Positions 25,681-34,447 of a DNA stretch of 64,000 bases are shown one piece after another. The position numbers and the translations under genes are program-made. The notes below the pieces were generated by a model that made no database searches, was not told where the DNA came from, and saw only the letters and a list, made by a program, of their open reading frames with translations. This DNA is from Cytobacillus depressus (GTDB lineage Bacteria; Bacillota; Bacilli; Bacillales; Cytobacillaceae), in the NCBI RefSeq assembly GCF_008923245.1, contig NZ_WBOS01000018.1:1-64000 (forward strand), read 5' to 3'. Each line of letters starts with the position of its first letter. The stretch's first letter is position 1.

Positions 25681-26485
25681 TCTTAATCCCTCCAATTCTT
25701 TATGTAAACAAGGATGAAATTCTACAATTCTCTTAATATTTCCTCTCGCTATTTGGAAAATGAATAGATCAGACTAAGAAACTGAAAAAGGAGGTAGGGA
25801 TTAATATTTATATTTTTCTGATTGTTGGTAAATATCCCTTCTTATGTACTATTTAGGGAGGCGAATTTTTTGAGGATAGGGCTTTTATGACCATATCAGT
25901 GCGATTGGAGAAGCTGAGAAGACGTATACAGACTACTACGCAAGGCGTATTTGAATCTACCGATAAAAGAACATTAGAAGAAATAAACGTTTCTTCTTTG
26001 AATGTTTCATCTCTTTTTAGATAATAAGGTATTTGCTCTTCGAACAAAGTTCCTGCATCCTGGCGCTTCCGTTTCCTTATGGTCTGGGGCTCCAGGGCTT
26101 TATGTGATTTGTAGTCGCTGCCGGAATTCACCTGCTTACTCGTCCTGCTCAAACAATGGCGCCTTCCGACTGAGCTAGCCACAAAAGCCCACCCAAACCA
26201 AAAGATTACGGGTCGCCAGAAGACAGATAGCATATTCCGAATAATAAAAAAAGCACAGGAAACACAAATGGTCAATATTAACTATAATTTCTGACAAATC
26301 TGTGAAATAAATGGGTAATTTGAAGGATAATAAAGGATTTTGTCGAATGAAAACGATAATATCTCTCCGTAATTACCTCATTCATTTTTTTGTAAAAAGA
26401 TTCTTCTTATTTCCTCAATTTCAGTCATACTATTTCATCGAAAGGTACGGCCTTTACGATCGAATAGTATTTTTGTAATAAAAGA
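25681..26485. other. Gene-poor stretch with a GC-rich island
   Basis: A frame of 140 codons covers much of 25853-26275 on the minus strand but has no ribosome site and poor composition. About 26044-26215 is markedly GC-rich, with GCGCTTCCG, GGGGCTCCAGGG and GGCGCCTTCCG. It may be a dispersed element. GAAGAAATAAACGTTTCTTC at 25978-25997 belongs to the dispersed AACGTT motif. Confidence 0.4.
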
Positions 26486-26523
26486 GAAACCCCCTATTGA
26501 GTTTGGCCGCTCAGGGGTTTTTC
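26486..26523 (+). terminator. Terminator
   Basis: GAAACCCCC pairs with GGGGTTTTTC. Confidence 0.7.
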
Positions 26524-26611
26524 AGGACAACTAGAAGGAATCGCATCCCCTCTATAAATGATATGGTTCTATATCAATTTGCGATTGTCCTTCTCTTAGG
26601 AGGGACTTTTT

Positions 26612-27991
26612 TTGATTGAACAGTTGAATCTTGTGGAAAATGATACTCTTTATGAGGCGAAACGCCATGTCATGTTTCATCATAAGAAGGCGGCAGGCTG
26701 GGTAACGCTTGCCCAGAAAGAACGAGATGGAACATGGAGGCAGCGTCACTTTAGACCTGAGGAATTAGCGTCAGAGCTAACGAATTGGCTAGGCGAGAAT
26801 ACCTTTTACAGTCAGAATACCTTTTATAAGCCGCAAAGGAGAATTGAAAACATCAAGCGATTAAGTGCTTTATATGTGGATGTAGATTGTCATAATCTCA
26901 ATTACAATCCTCATTGGGTTTTAGAAAAACTAAATCTAGAAGTATTTGGGGAAACGATTCCTGACCCTAACTATATTACTTTTTCGGGAAGGGGACTTGT
27001 CTGTATTTGGCTGATTGAGCCTGTTCCATCCCAAGCCTTACCGCTGTGGAAGGCAATCCAGAACTACTTTTACAGGCAAATGGAATATGTTGGGGCCGAC
27101 AAAAATTCTATTGATCCAACAAGGGTCTTTAGAGTCGCTGGAAGCGTCAATTCAAAAAGTGGAAGAGAAGTTTTTGTTCAATATAGGCATGATACTCGAT
27201 ATGTGTTAAGAGATTTACAGAATGAGTATCTACCTGAGTTAAATAAAATGCGTCCAGTCAAGTCTCGTCGTAGGTCGAACGTGATCCGTATGTATAATAT
27301 CCGAAATCTTCACTATGCCAGATTACTAGATATCGTTAAATTAGCGGAACTGCGTAATTATAATGTAACTGGGTATCGAGAGGTTATCTGCTTTTTATAT
27401 CGATATTGGAGTTGCTGCTTCACAAATGATCCTGATGAATCATTATCTCAAACACTGGGATTTAATAGTACATTTAATGATCCATTGCCTGAGAGTGAAA
27501 TCATTAGGGCCACAAAGAGTGCTGAGAAGGCCTGGATGGATAGAAACGATCCTAAGGCAAATGAGGAAGCCATAGCAAAAGGCTATCCTGGCGCTGGATA
27601 TAATTTGAAGAATGAGACCATTATCCAAAAGCTCGATATCACACCAGAAGAGCAGCAGCATTTGCGGACGATTATCGATGCTGACGAAAAGCTAAGGCGG
27701 AAACGTAACAGGGACAAAAGGGCTTATAGAGAAAAGAACGGATCTGTAAGTAGAAAAGAGTATATAACGGAACAACAAGAGAAAACGAAGGACAAACTTT
27801 GGCAGCTTAAAGCAGCACTTAAGCGTCACCCTGCATCAAATAACGTTAAATTAGCTAATCTACTAGGAGTAAGTGAAGGATACATTCGTAAACTGAAGAA
27901 AAAGTTTGATGAAAATCCAACTCGTACTGGTTCTCGCCCTTATATTATGGGCGGTAGCCTGTTCCCGCCCGAAAATATAAATCATACATAA
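26612..27991 (+). CDS. Primase-like plasmid replication protein
   Basis: A 459-residue protein resembling primase-type Rep proteins of Firmicute plasmids. The archaeo-eukaryotic primase core is visible. LYVDVDCHN supplies the catalytic DxD near residues 90-92, and SGRGLVCIWLIEP is the second motif, where the usual His is not obvious. DPTRVFRVAGSVNSK is the third motif. A basic region and a C-terminal helix-turn-helix (NVKLANLLGVSEGYIRKLKKKF) follow, probably for origin recognition. TTG start after AGGAGGG. Its presence marks the start of a plasmid-like segment. Activity is uncertain given the altered second motif. Confidence 0.75.
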   Translation: MIEQLNLVENDTLYEAKRHVMFHHKKAAGWVTLAQKERDGTWRQRHFRPEELASELTNWLGENTFYSQNTFYKPQRRIENIKRLSALYVDVDCHNLNYNPHWVLEKLNLEVFGETIPDPNYITFSGRGLVCIWLIEPVPSQALPLWKAIQNYFYRQMEYVGADKNSIDPTRVFRVAGSVNSKSGREVFVQYRHDTRYVLRDLQNEYLPELNKMRPVKSRRRSNVIRMYNIRNLHYARLLDIVKLAELRNYNVTGYREVICFLYRYWSCCFTNDPDESLSQTLGFNSTFNDPLPESEIIRATKSAEKAWMDRNDPKANEEAIAKGYPGAGYNLKNETIIQKLDITPEEQQHLRTIIDADEKLRRKRNRDKRAYREKNGSVSRKEYITEQQEKTKDKLWQLKAALKRHPASNNVKLANLLGVSEGYIRKLKKKFDENPTRTGSRPYIMGGSLFPPENINHT

Positions 27992-28167
27992 TTAGGTTAT
28001 ATGTTAATTCATATGTTTTAAGGGGACACAGCCTCGCAGCGAGGTTAGCGAGCAAGCGGAAGCGCGCAGGAGTAAGAATAACCCAACCTTCTAAGTACAT
28101 AATTGAATAACCATCTATGAAAGTATATAATCTTCCTAAAAGGTGTACCGTACACTTAGGAGGTTAT

Positions 28168-29535
28168 ATGAAAGCAACAATCACAGGAAGCGACGTGCTT
28201 AGTAAACGTATTTTAGCCGATTTAAATAGCGGTTTAAGGGTTTCGGAAGTGCCGAATCTTTATCCCGTCTCGCTTGATCAGGCCAAAAGGTTGTCCCGTT
28301 TCAAAAGGATGCTTCATTTGGCGAATGAACATTTAGAAGAAGAACATTGCAACCGGTTCATGCTGATGGGATTAAAAAGCTTGCCTCTTGCTCAGTTTTT
28401 CAAAAAGGCCGATTGGGCTGGAATAATTGAAATACTATCAGTGGTTACGGAAGAAACAACAAGAGATGAGCTCCAGATCCTCATCAACGGATTAGCAGAG
28501 AAAAGAAAAAGAATCGCTGAATTTAAGGAAAATGCCGATCTCATCTTGTTGGATTTAGAGAATACAGATCAATTGCTTCGTGAAAAAGAAATGGAATTCT
28601 TGCAGTTAAAAAAGGCGATGGAGGAAAAGATTAATCTTTTTAAAAAGTATACGGAGCCTGTTTACTCCTTTTTGATCGAATACTTGGGGCTGTATGAAGG
28701 GAAGCTGGTGTTAGCGAAGAGGGTAAATGCTAACTGGCAGCGCGATTTAAAGAAAAAGAGAATCATTGTTTATGATGAAGAAGCTTATGTTTACTTTTTA
28801 ATCGATTTTAATGCTTTTGTAGATGAATTGAAGTCAAGTCATCAACGTGGGCTTGAATATCGTTGGAATCCAGACAAGGACATACAAAGAATGAAACAAT
28901 TAACACCTTGGGTGGATGTTCCAGAAGACGGCAAATACAAGCTCCCGTCTGCCCTTAACGAGCCAATGAACGAAGCTATAAAAAGAGTAAAAAATGAATT
29001 GAAGGAAATTAGAGAGAAAAGGTTAACCATTGAAAAGGAATTAAGAGCCATGAAAAAGAAAACGGTTCATTCTTATAGGGAGATGGCCGAGGTTTCCGAT
29101 TTTCTTTCCACTATCAATTTAAAGCGTCATAAAGATTTACAGGATAAAGCCCTAAAATGGCTCCATCAGCGTGGATTTATCGCTGTGGCTGAGTTTACCC
29201 TCCCAAACGGGAAAAAAGCCGATATTTTCGCTTATAACGAGTCGCAAATTGTCATTTTTGATGTGAAAGCATCGAAAGGGGATTTAGTAACAGATAAGCA
29301 ATGGACTGACTACCTCCCTTATTGTCATGATTTTTACTTGTTAACACCTCCCGATTTAGAAGCAGTGGCATCAGAAACGATAAATGACAAGGATTGCGGT
29401 CAATTTGTGGATACGGATGGCGGATTAAAAATGATCAAACCGGATAACCGTCAAGTGGATACAGTAGATCAGCAAAAGGAATTAGTGTTTGCTGCTGGAC
29501 AATTGTTATCAAGAAAGTTTATTTATGGGTATTGA
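28168..29535 (+). CDS. MmcB-like PD-(D/E)XK domain protein with coiled coils
   Basis: A 455-residue protein. Residues up to about 320 are helical and highly charged, with long coiled-coil stretches (ENTDQLLREKEMEFLQLKKA and KNELKEIREKRLTIEKELRA). The last 130 residues match the MmcB DNA-repair family: NGKKADIFAYNESQIVIFDV, KASKGDL, QWTDYLPYCHDFYLLTPP. The Asp and DxK residues of a PD-(D/E)XK nuclease fold are present. ATG 28168 follows AGGAGGTTAT; the upstream 17 codons lack a site. It follows the replication gene by 176 bases. A role in replication or repair of the element is inferred. Confidence 0.72.
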   Translation: MKATITGSDVLSKRILADLNSGLRVSEVPNLYPVSLDQAKRLSRFKRMLHLANEHLEEEHCNRFMLMGLKSLPLAQFFKKADWAGIIEILSVVTEETTRDELQILINGLAEKRKRIAEFKENADLILLDLENTDQLLREKEMEFLQLKKAMEEKINLFKKYTEPVYSFLIEYLGLYEGKLVLAKRVNANWQRDLKKKRIIVYDEEAYVYFLIDFNAFVDELKSSHQRGLEYRWNPDKDIQRMKQLTPWVDVPEDGKYKLPSALNEPMNEAIKRVKNELKEIREKRLTIEKELRAMKKKTVHSYREMAEVSDFLSTINLKRHKDLQDKALKWLHQRGFIAVAEFTLPNGKKADIFAYNESQIVIFDVKASKGDLVTDKQWTDYLPYCHDFYLLTPPDLEAVASETINDKDCGQFVDTDGGLKMIKPDNRQVDTVDQQKELVFAAGQLLSRKFIYGY

Positions 29536-29578
29536 TAAGGAAGAGACTTCCTGTGCGAATCACGCACAAACATGAATC

Positions 29579-29611
29579 GAGGGCGGTGAGGTCCGCTGTG
29601 CGGCCGCCCTT
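29579..29611. terminator. Hairpin between convergent genes
   Basis: AGGGCGG pairs with CCGCCCT. The T run is short. Confidence 0.6.
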
Positions 29612-29641
29612 ATGTTAATATTGCGGGAAAAAAACTTTTTT

Positions 29642-30424
29642 CTAGGCTTTGATCTTATTTGTTGTTGATTTTAGAACAAAATGATCAACCTGCTTAGACA
29701 ATTTCGCACCTTTGCTTTTCAGCCAGGAAACCATGATATCCCTCCGAGTGTCAAGAGAACCTACCGCATCGAGTGGCATCTGATCCGTGTAATCAGATCC
29801 CCCATTGATGTCGGCTCCTTTGGAGAGGAGAAACTCGGCGACACGACGCTGGCCTCCATTGCACGCATGCCAGAAAGCCTCGGTGATGTCATCAGCTGTC
29901 GGTGACGGATGGGAAGCAATGAGTTCCTCTACAAGAAACATCATCCCCAGAGCTGCCGCATGCCAAAGTTTGTCCACACGAGCACCTCGCTGTACTAGAA
30001 GCCTAGCAACGTTCCAACATCCATAACCCACTGCATTGTCTAAAGGGGTGCCACCACCGATTGAGCCACCCAGTACTTCCATGTCGGCTCCCCCATCAAT
30101 CAACGCAGCCGCCACATCCATATCGTCACTGCTGGCCGCCCAATGCAGTGGTGTTTCCGAGAACCGACCACCAATGATTGGTGCGTTTGGGTCAGCTCCT
30201 GCATCAATCAGCATCTTTACTATCATTGGTCCGTTAGGAAAGTATCCAGGCCAATCTGTAACAACGTGCAAAGCAGTACGAGAACTCCCTTTGTTGTCCG
30301 TGGCTCTTTTTGAGGCCAAGCCTGGAACTTCGTCTAAAAGACGTCGTAATGCATCCACGTTACCTGTTTGAACGGCACGTACAAACGATATAACAAGTGG
30401 ATCGTTATTTTTGATTGAATCCAT
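29642..30424 (-). CDS. Ankyrin repeat protein
   Basis: A 260-residue protein with five or so ankyrin repeats, e.g. MLIDAGADPNAP, ETPLHWAASSDDMDVAAALIDGGAD, TPLDNAVGYGCWNVARLLVQRGARVD and FLLSKGADINGG. Ankyrin repeats bind proteins; partner unknown. No signal or membrane span. ATG 30424 follows GGGAGATGATAAA. It is GC-richer than the surrounding genes, suggesting a separate origin. It lies inside the plasmid-like segment. Confidence 0.85.
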   Translation of the reverse strand: MDSIKNNDPLVISFVRAVQTGNVDALRRLLDEVPGLASKRATDNKGSSRTALHVVTDWPGYFPNGPMIVKMLIDAGADPNAPIIGGRFSETPLHWAASSDDMDVAAALIDGGADMEVLGGSIGGGTPLDNAVGYGCWNVARLLVQRGARVDKLWHAAALGMMFLVEELIASHPSPTADDITEAFWHACNGGQRRVAEFLLSKGADINGGSDYTDQMPLDAVGSLDTRRDIMVSWLKSKGAKLSKQVDHFVLKSTTNKIKA

Positions 30425-30704
30425 TTTATCATCTCCCACATGGTCGAAAATACTTCTCCATTCATCTTCCTTTACTTAAATAAGATAATCAATAACAAAC
30501 TTTAACCGAGCCTTTTTCTAAGTAAATCCTTGTTTTAATTAAGACAATTACCCTCGTATTCCCCTATTTCTTAGATTGAAATACTCTTAATATTGAAAAA
30601 CTTCACACAACTTTCATATATCCCGAGTTTATCCCATCTATTTTTGGGGTATCATTGTAGTATAGAATATTCAGATAAATGAACAGAAAGTGAGCTGGAG
30701 GGCA

Positions 30705-30836
30705 ATGCGTAAAGATTTTAAAACATTAAAGGACCTTATTGAGGAAAATAAACGGGATCTATTGAAAGATAAAAAGGCGATGGAAAAGATTGAAAAGCGT
30801 ATTGAAGAACGGCATGCAGTGAAAAGGCTGGCTTAA
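30705..30836 (+). CDS. FbpB family small basic protein
   Basis: A 43-residue, highly charged protein starting MRKDFKTLKDLIEENKRDLL and ending RIEERHAVKRLA. It fits the small Fur-regulated basic protein FbpB family of Bacillus in length and pattern (LxxLIxxNKxxLLxDxxxxxxIExRxExRH). In B. subtilis FbpB helps a small RNA in iron sparing. GGAGGGCA precedes the ATG. I see no clear Fur box in the 260 bases upstream, so iron control is not shown here. Confidence 0.72.
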   Translation: MRKDFKTLKDLIEENKRDLLKDKKAMEKIEKRIEERHAVKRLA

Positions 30837-30945
30837 CAACATTTTTCGAAAACGAAAGGAACTTACAAAAAGGGACTAACATCAACCGGATTTTCGTTGG
30901 TGTGAGCCCCTTCTGTAATTATTAGCTGATTTGATATTAAAGGAA

Positions 30946-30965
30946 GAACCATTTTTGTTATAGTT
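30946..30965 (+). repeat. Solitary iteron at the 3' end of rep
   Basis: GAACCATTTTTGTTATAGTT matches the iterons upstream of rep and ends on the first base of the rep stop codon (minus strand). Confidence 0.85.
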
Positions 30966-32212
30966 CATTTTTCCTGACTCTTTTTTAATTGCGCAAGAAT
31001 TTCTTTTAATTCCATTTTCTTTTGGCTTGCTGCTTCTTTTGAAAGCTGTTCGCTTGAATGCTCAGCAACTCCTAATATTTCAAACAACTCGCTCTTAATT
31101 TTTTGAAAGGCTGAATTCGCTTCATCGGGCTCCAGTTGAAATTGTGACTGCAGTTCTTCAATGGCTTTATCGACAATAAACCAATTTGGATAAGACTCTT
31201 TTGATTTGCGGAAATATGAAATCAAATACGGCAAAAACATTTGGTCTTCAGAGGTACTGGCTACTTGTGACTTTGCATGCGAGGCGTTTAAAACCGTGGT
31301 TATGTACCCAATTGGATTGGCTATGTCTGTTCTTTCCTGCATTTTTTCCATTAGCAGCAAAACATTTTCTTCCCCAAACTTTTCCCAAGACTGAATGATT
31401 TCATTCGATAGCTGAATGCCCAACTGTAACCCAAGCTTTTTTACTCTTTCCGAGAAGGAATTGGGTAGCTGAAACTCTTCTAATTGGCTTTCGAATAGGC
31501 TTAGTTGCTGATCGGTTTTTTTCTTCTTTTCTGGATGGATGATGAATTTTACTTTTTCTACTCTACGCCCTACTTTAATTTCTTCAATTTGGAAGGAGAT
31601 ATCTGTTTTCTTTTTGAGTTCTTTTTGTGCTGGAAGCAATACACGCTGCTTAAAGTTTCCATATGCAGGGTAAATATCCTCCGCACCAAGCATTTCCCGT
31701 AGTTTGATTATGCTGATCGTTCTCTCCTGGATCTTTTCGTATTGTTTCAACAGCTCATAAATCCGGATGGCATAGGAACTCTTCAGCTTTACGACATTTT
31801 CCAGCCTGTAACTTGTGAATTCTCTTTTCAGTTCCAGCAAGTATGGACGTAAAAAAGGATCAAACCTTAAATCAACAGTGCCCTCTGATTCGTTATAAGC
31901 GACATAGCTGATCCACGAAACCTGAATTAACTTCTTATCGATGCGGACTTCAAACACTTTTTGCATCAAGTTTTTCGTAATCTGTTTTAACTCTGTATAT
32001 TTCGGCTTTCCTTTTAATCCTAGTAAATTAGTAAATTGTTTAATAGGCAATGTATAGGTTTTAAAATCCGAATCACTCGTCTGGATATTGCTGGCCAAAC
32101 AGAGGATGATTTTTTGCTCTACGACTCCAAGCTTGTAATTCGCTTCGATAAGTAAATTCGATTTGGTTACAAGATTGCTCGTACTGGCTTCTACTAGTTC
32201 AGCAGTATACAC
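30965..32212 (-). CDS. Rep_3 family plasmid replication initiator
   Basis: A 415-residue initiator of the RepB/Rep_3 family (PF01051), which binds iterons and opens theta-type plasmid origins. N-terminal winged helix 1 is seen in NLLIEANYKLGVVEQKIILCLAS and LPIKQFTNLLGLKGK. Winged helix 2 follows with LKSSYAIRIYELLKQYEK, LREMLGAED and YGNFKQRVLLPAQKEL. The last 180 residues are an extension outside the core. GTG at 32212 is seven bases after GGAGG; TTG 32215 is closer. A palindrome and iterons lie immediately upstream. The gene is intact. Confidence 0.93.
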   Translation of the reverse strand: MYTAELVEASTSNLVTKSNLLIEANYKLGVVEQKIILCLASNIQTSDSDFKTYTLPIKQFTNLLGLKGKPKYTELKQITKNLMQKVFEVRIDKKLIQVSWISYVAYNESEGTVDLRFDPFLRPYLLELKREFTSYRLENVVKLKSSYAIRIYELLKQYEKIQERTISIIKLREMLGAEDIYPAYGNFKQRVLLPAQKELKKKTDISFQIEEIKVGRRVEKVKFIIHPEKKKKTDQQLSLFESQLEEFQLPNSFSERVKKLGLQLGIQLSNEIIQSWEKFGEENVLLLMEKMQERTDIANPIGYITTVLNASHAKSQVASTSEDQMFLPYLISYFRKSKESYPNWFIVDKAIEELQSQFQLEPDEANSAFQKIKSELFEILGVAEHSSEQLSKEAASQKKMELKEILAQLKKSQEK

Positions 32213-32254
32213 CAAATTCCCTCCTTCCTATACGACTAATTATGACAAAGTTTT

Positions 32255-32286
32255 AAGTATAACAAAAGAGTTTTTTTGTTATACTT
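32255..32286. promoter_or_regulatory. Rep operator: perfect 12-bp-arm palindrome
   Basis: AAGTATAACAAA (32255-32266) and TTTGTTATACTT (32275-32286) are perfect inverted copies of iteron-like half-sites directly upstream of rep. In iteron plasmids Rep dimers bind such a site to repress rep. Confidence 0.85.
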
Positions 32287-32317
32287 GGTAATTTTTATAG
32301 AGGATAGCAATTAATAG

Positions 32318-32710
32318 GGACCATTTTTGTTATAGTTCATTCGTTTTTGAAATGGGAGGGACCAAAAATGTTATAGTTGATTCCTTATAATTGCTCGTGG
32401 ATCTCAGGAAAATGATAGCTTTTCTTTCAAGAATGCTGCTGGAACCAGAAATGTTATAGTTAATCTCCAGTTAATGCAGTGAAACCAAATTTGTTATAGT
32501 TCATAACATTCATAATGCGAAGAACTGAAGATATTATAACCAGGACCATTTTTGTTATAGTTGAAACCAAAAATGTTATAGATGAACCATTTTTGTTATA
32601 GTTGGGACCGTTTTTGTTATAATTAAGGGGCCAAAAACGTTATAGTTAGAACCATTTTTGTTATGTTTAGAACCAAAAACGTTATAGTTAAAACCATTTT
32701 TGTTATAGTT
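32318..32710 (+). repeat. Iteron array, probable plasmid-type origin of replication
   Basis: Twelve copies of about 20 bp, consensus (G/A)ACC-N6-GTTATAGTT. The middle six bases are either ATTTTT or AAAAAT/AAAAAC-like. Starts are at 32318, 32359, 32442, 32482, 32543, 32564, 32584, 32605, 32628, 32649, 32670 and 32691. The last eight are packed 20-23 bp apart, about two helical turns, all in one orientation. This is the standard layout of a Rep_3 origin. Confidence 0.92.
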
Positions 32711-32961
32711 AAACGCTGAAACCCTTGGTACATAAGGGCTCAAAGGCTCCGAAAACAATTAAAACATATAAAACAATTAAAATATATATTGTAAAACACA
32801 CAAAACAAGAGTGTGTGACTGATCAAATAGAATGATATTTATTTAATTTAAAATATCAATCAGAGATTCAGATTAAAAAAAGCAATGAAAAGTGCATATA
32901 TTCAAAGATTAATAGTCTTCCGTACATATCTAATATAATTGGAACCAAAAATGTTATAGTT
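32711..32961. other. AT-rich segment ending in a further iteron
   Basis: 32750-32940 is very AT-rich (AACAATTAAAACATATAAAAC type), as expected for the DNA-unwinding element next to iterons. GAACCAAAAATGTTATAGTT at 32942-32961 is the outermost iteron. Confidence 0.7.
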
Positions 32962-33140
32962 CACTCTATTTAAATTATTTACCGTCTGTTATTGATTTTG
33001 GCCAAAGTATTTTTAATAAAAGTTTCTATTTCTCTCCCAGATAGCCGCAGTATAAGAAAAACGAAGAAGAAAGAAATAATAGAAGAAACAAAGAAAAGAA
33101 CGTTTATTCATAGAAACATTGTTTCCAAAAGATTAATACT

Positions 33141-33172
33141 AAAAATCCCCTCAAGTAATCATACTTGAAGGG
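33141..33172 (-). terminator. Terminator of the met operon
   Basis: On the minus strand CCCTTCAAGT pairs with ACTTGAGGGG followed by ATTTTTAG. Confidence 0.8.
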
Positions 33173-33179
33173 TCTGTCT

Positions 33180-34385
33180 TTACTTCGCATGTTCTGCTGC
33201 TTTTCTTTGTTTGAATTCGTCTTTGATTTCATCGAGCAGCTGGGGTTCAGTGATTAAGCGCAAGGCGGTGAGGCCGAGCGCTTTAGCGCCGGTGATCAGA
33301 GCCTGGTCGCCCCGTTCAGACGCTGCTGCTTCTCTAAATGGCACAGTGTGAGGAACAAGGTCATCTGCGCCAATTTTAATATATGGATGAATGGTTGGCA
33401 CGACTTGGCTGATGTTGCCGGCGTCGGTAGAGCCAATTCCTTCTCTTACGTCCGCAACGGTTTCTCCCAATTCTTCAATGACTTCTTTAAATACCGCGTT
33501 GAATGCATCATTTAACAGCAAATGATCGACTTCATTCTGGAAGGCGATGACATTGAGCTTCGCACCTGTAGCGAGGGCTGCGCCTTCAGCGATGGCCTTC
33601 ACTCGCTTGGTGACTTCATTTAGCCGCGTTCTTGTCGCTGCACGGATAAAGAATCTTGCCTTGGCATATTCTGGAACGATGTTTGGCGCATCGCCGCCAT
33701 GTGTGATGATGCCATGAATGCGGACATCATCGGTGACATGCTGGCGCAGAGCATTGATGCCGTTGAACAGCTGAATGACAGCATCGAGAGCATTAATGCC
33801 TTTGTGAGGTGCCGCAGCCGCGTGTGCTGATCTTCCGATGAATTCAAAATCAAGCGGATCTACAGCCAGAGAAGGAGAGGTAAGGCTCGTTTTTCCCTGC
33901 GGATGGATCATCATCGCTACATCGATTCCCTCGACTAATCCATGTTTCACAAAGCTTCCTTTCGCGCTTCCATTCGGGCCGCCTTCTTCGGCAGGCGTTC
34001 CAAAGACCACTGCCTCGCCGCCAGTCTCATCAATCACCTTGCTTAATCCGACCGCTGCAGCCACGCTCAAAGTGCCGATGATATTATGGCCGCAAGCATG
34101 GCCCAGACCAGGCAGCGCGTCATATTCAGCTAAAAAAGCAATGGAAGGACCTGGCTTTTCAGACTGATAATGGGCAACAAAAGCGGTTTTATGGCCAGCT
34201 ACATCTTTTTCAACGGTAAAACCTTCGTCTTCAAGGATTTTAGTTAATTGTTCAGAGGCGAAAAATTCTTCATTGCCGATCTCCGGATTCGCATGAATCT
34301 GGTGACTTGTTTCGATATAGCCCTCTTTATTGGCATCGATATTGGCTATGATCACTTCGCTTAAATTAGTGATAACATTGGTCAT
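33180..34385 (-). CDS. M20 family amidohydrolase
   Basis: A 401-residue M20 metallopeptidase of the aminoacylase / AbgB-like group. Metal-binding elements are LAEYDALPGLGHACGHNIIG, GTPAEEGGPNGSAKG and the dimerisation-domain sequence HGGDAPNIVPEYAKARFF. It should cleave N-acyl bonds. As the last gene of a SAM-riboswitch-controlled methionine importer operon, 62 bases after metQ, it probably deacylates imported N-acyl or dipeptide forms of methionine or another sulfur amino acid. That substrate is an inference. ATG follows AAGGAGGAAAAATC. Confidence 0.92.
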   Translation of the reverse strand: MTNVITNLSEVIIANIDANKEGYIETSHQIHANPEIGNEEFFASEQLTKILEDEGFTVEKDVAGHKTAFVAHYQSEKPGPSIAFLAEYDALPGLGHACGHNIIGTLSVAAAVGLSKVIDETGGEAVVFGTPAEEGGPNGSAKGSFVKHGLVEGIDVAMMIHPQGKTSLTSPSLAVDPLDFEFIGRSAHAAAAPHKGINALDAVIQLFNGINALRQHVTDDVRIHGIITHGGDAPNIVPEYAKARFFIRAATRTRLNEVTKRVKAIAEGAALATGAKLNVIAFQNEVDHLLLNDAFNAVFKEVIEELGETVADVREGIGSTDAGNISQVVPTIHPYIKIGADDLVPHTVPFREAAASERGDQALITGAKALGLTALRLITEPQLLDEIKDEFKQRKAAEHAK

Positions 34386-34447
34386 GATTTTTCCTCCTTT
34401 TTAATGTAAAAGAGGGAAAGATGCATTTCCCTCAATGTGTTTGGTTA

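Noticed and set aside
25853-26275. 140-codon minus-strand frame
   Set aside because: No ribosome site, Cys/Ser-rich unlikely composition, and it runs through the GC-rich island.
32318-32961. Repeated 20-bp units considered as a CRISPR array
   Set aside because: Units are contiguous or unevenly spaced with no uniform unique spacers, vary in the core, and lie directly upstream of a Rep_3 gene. They are iterons.
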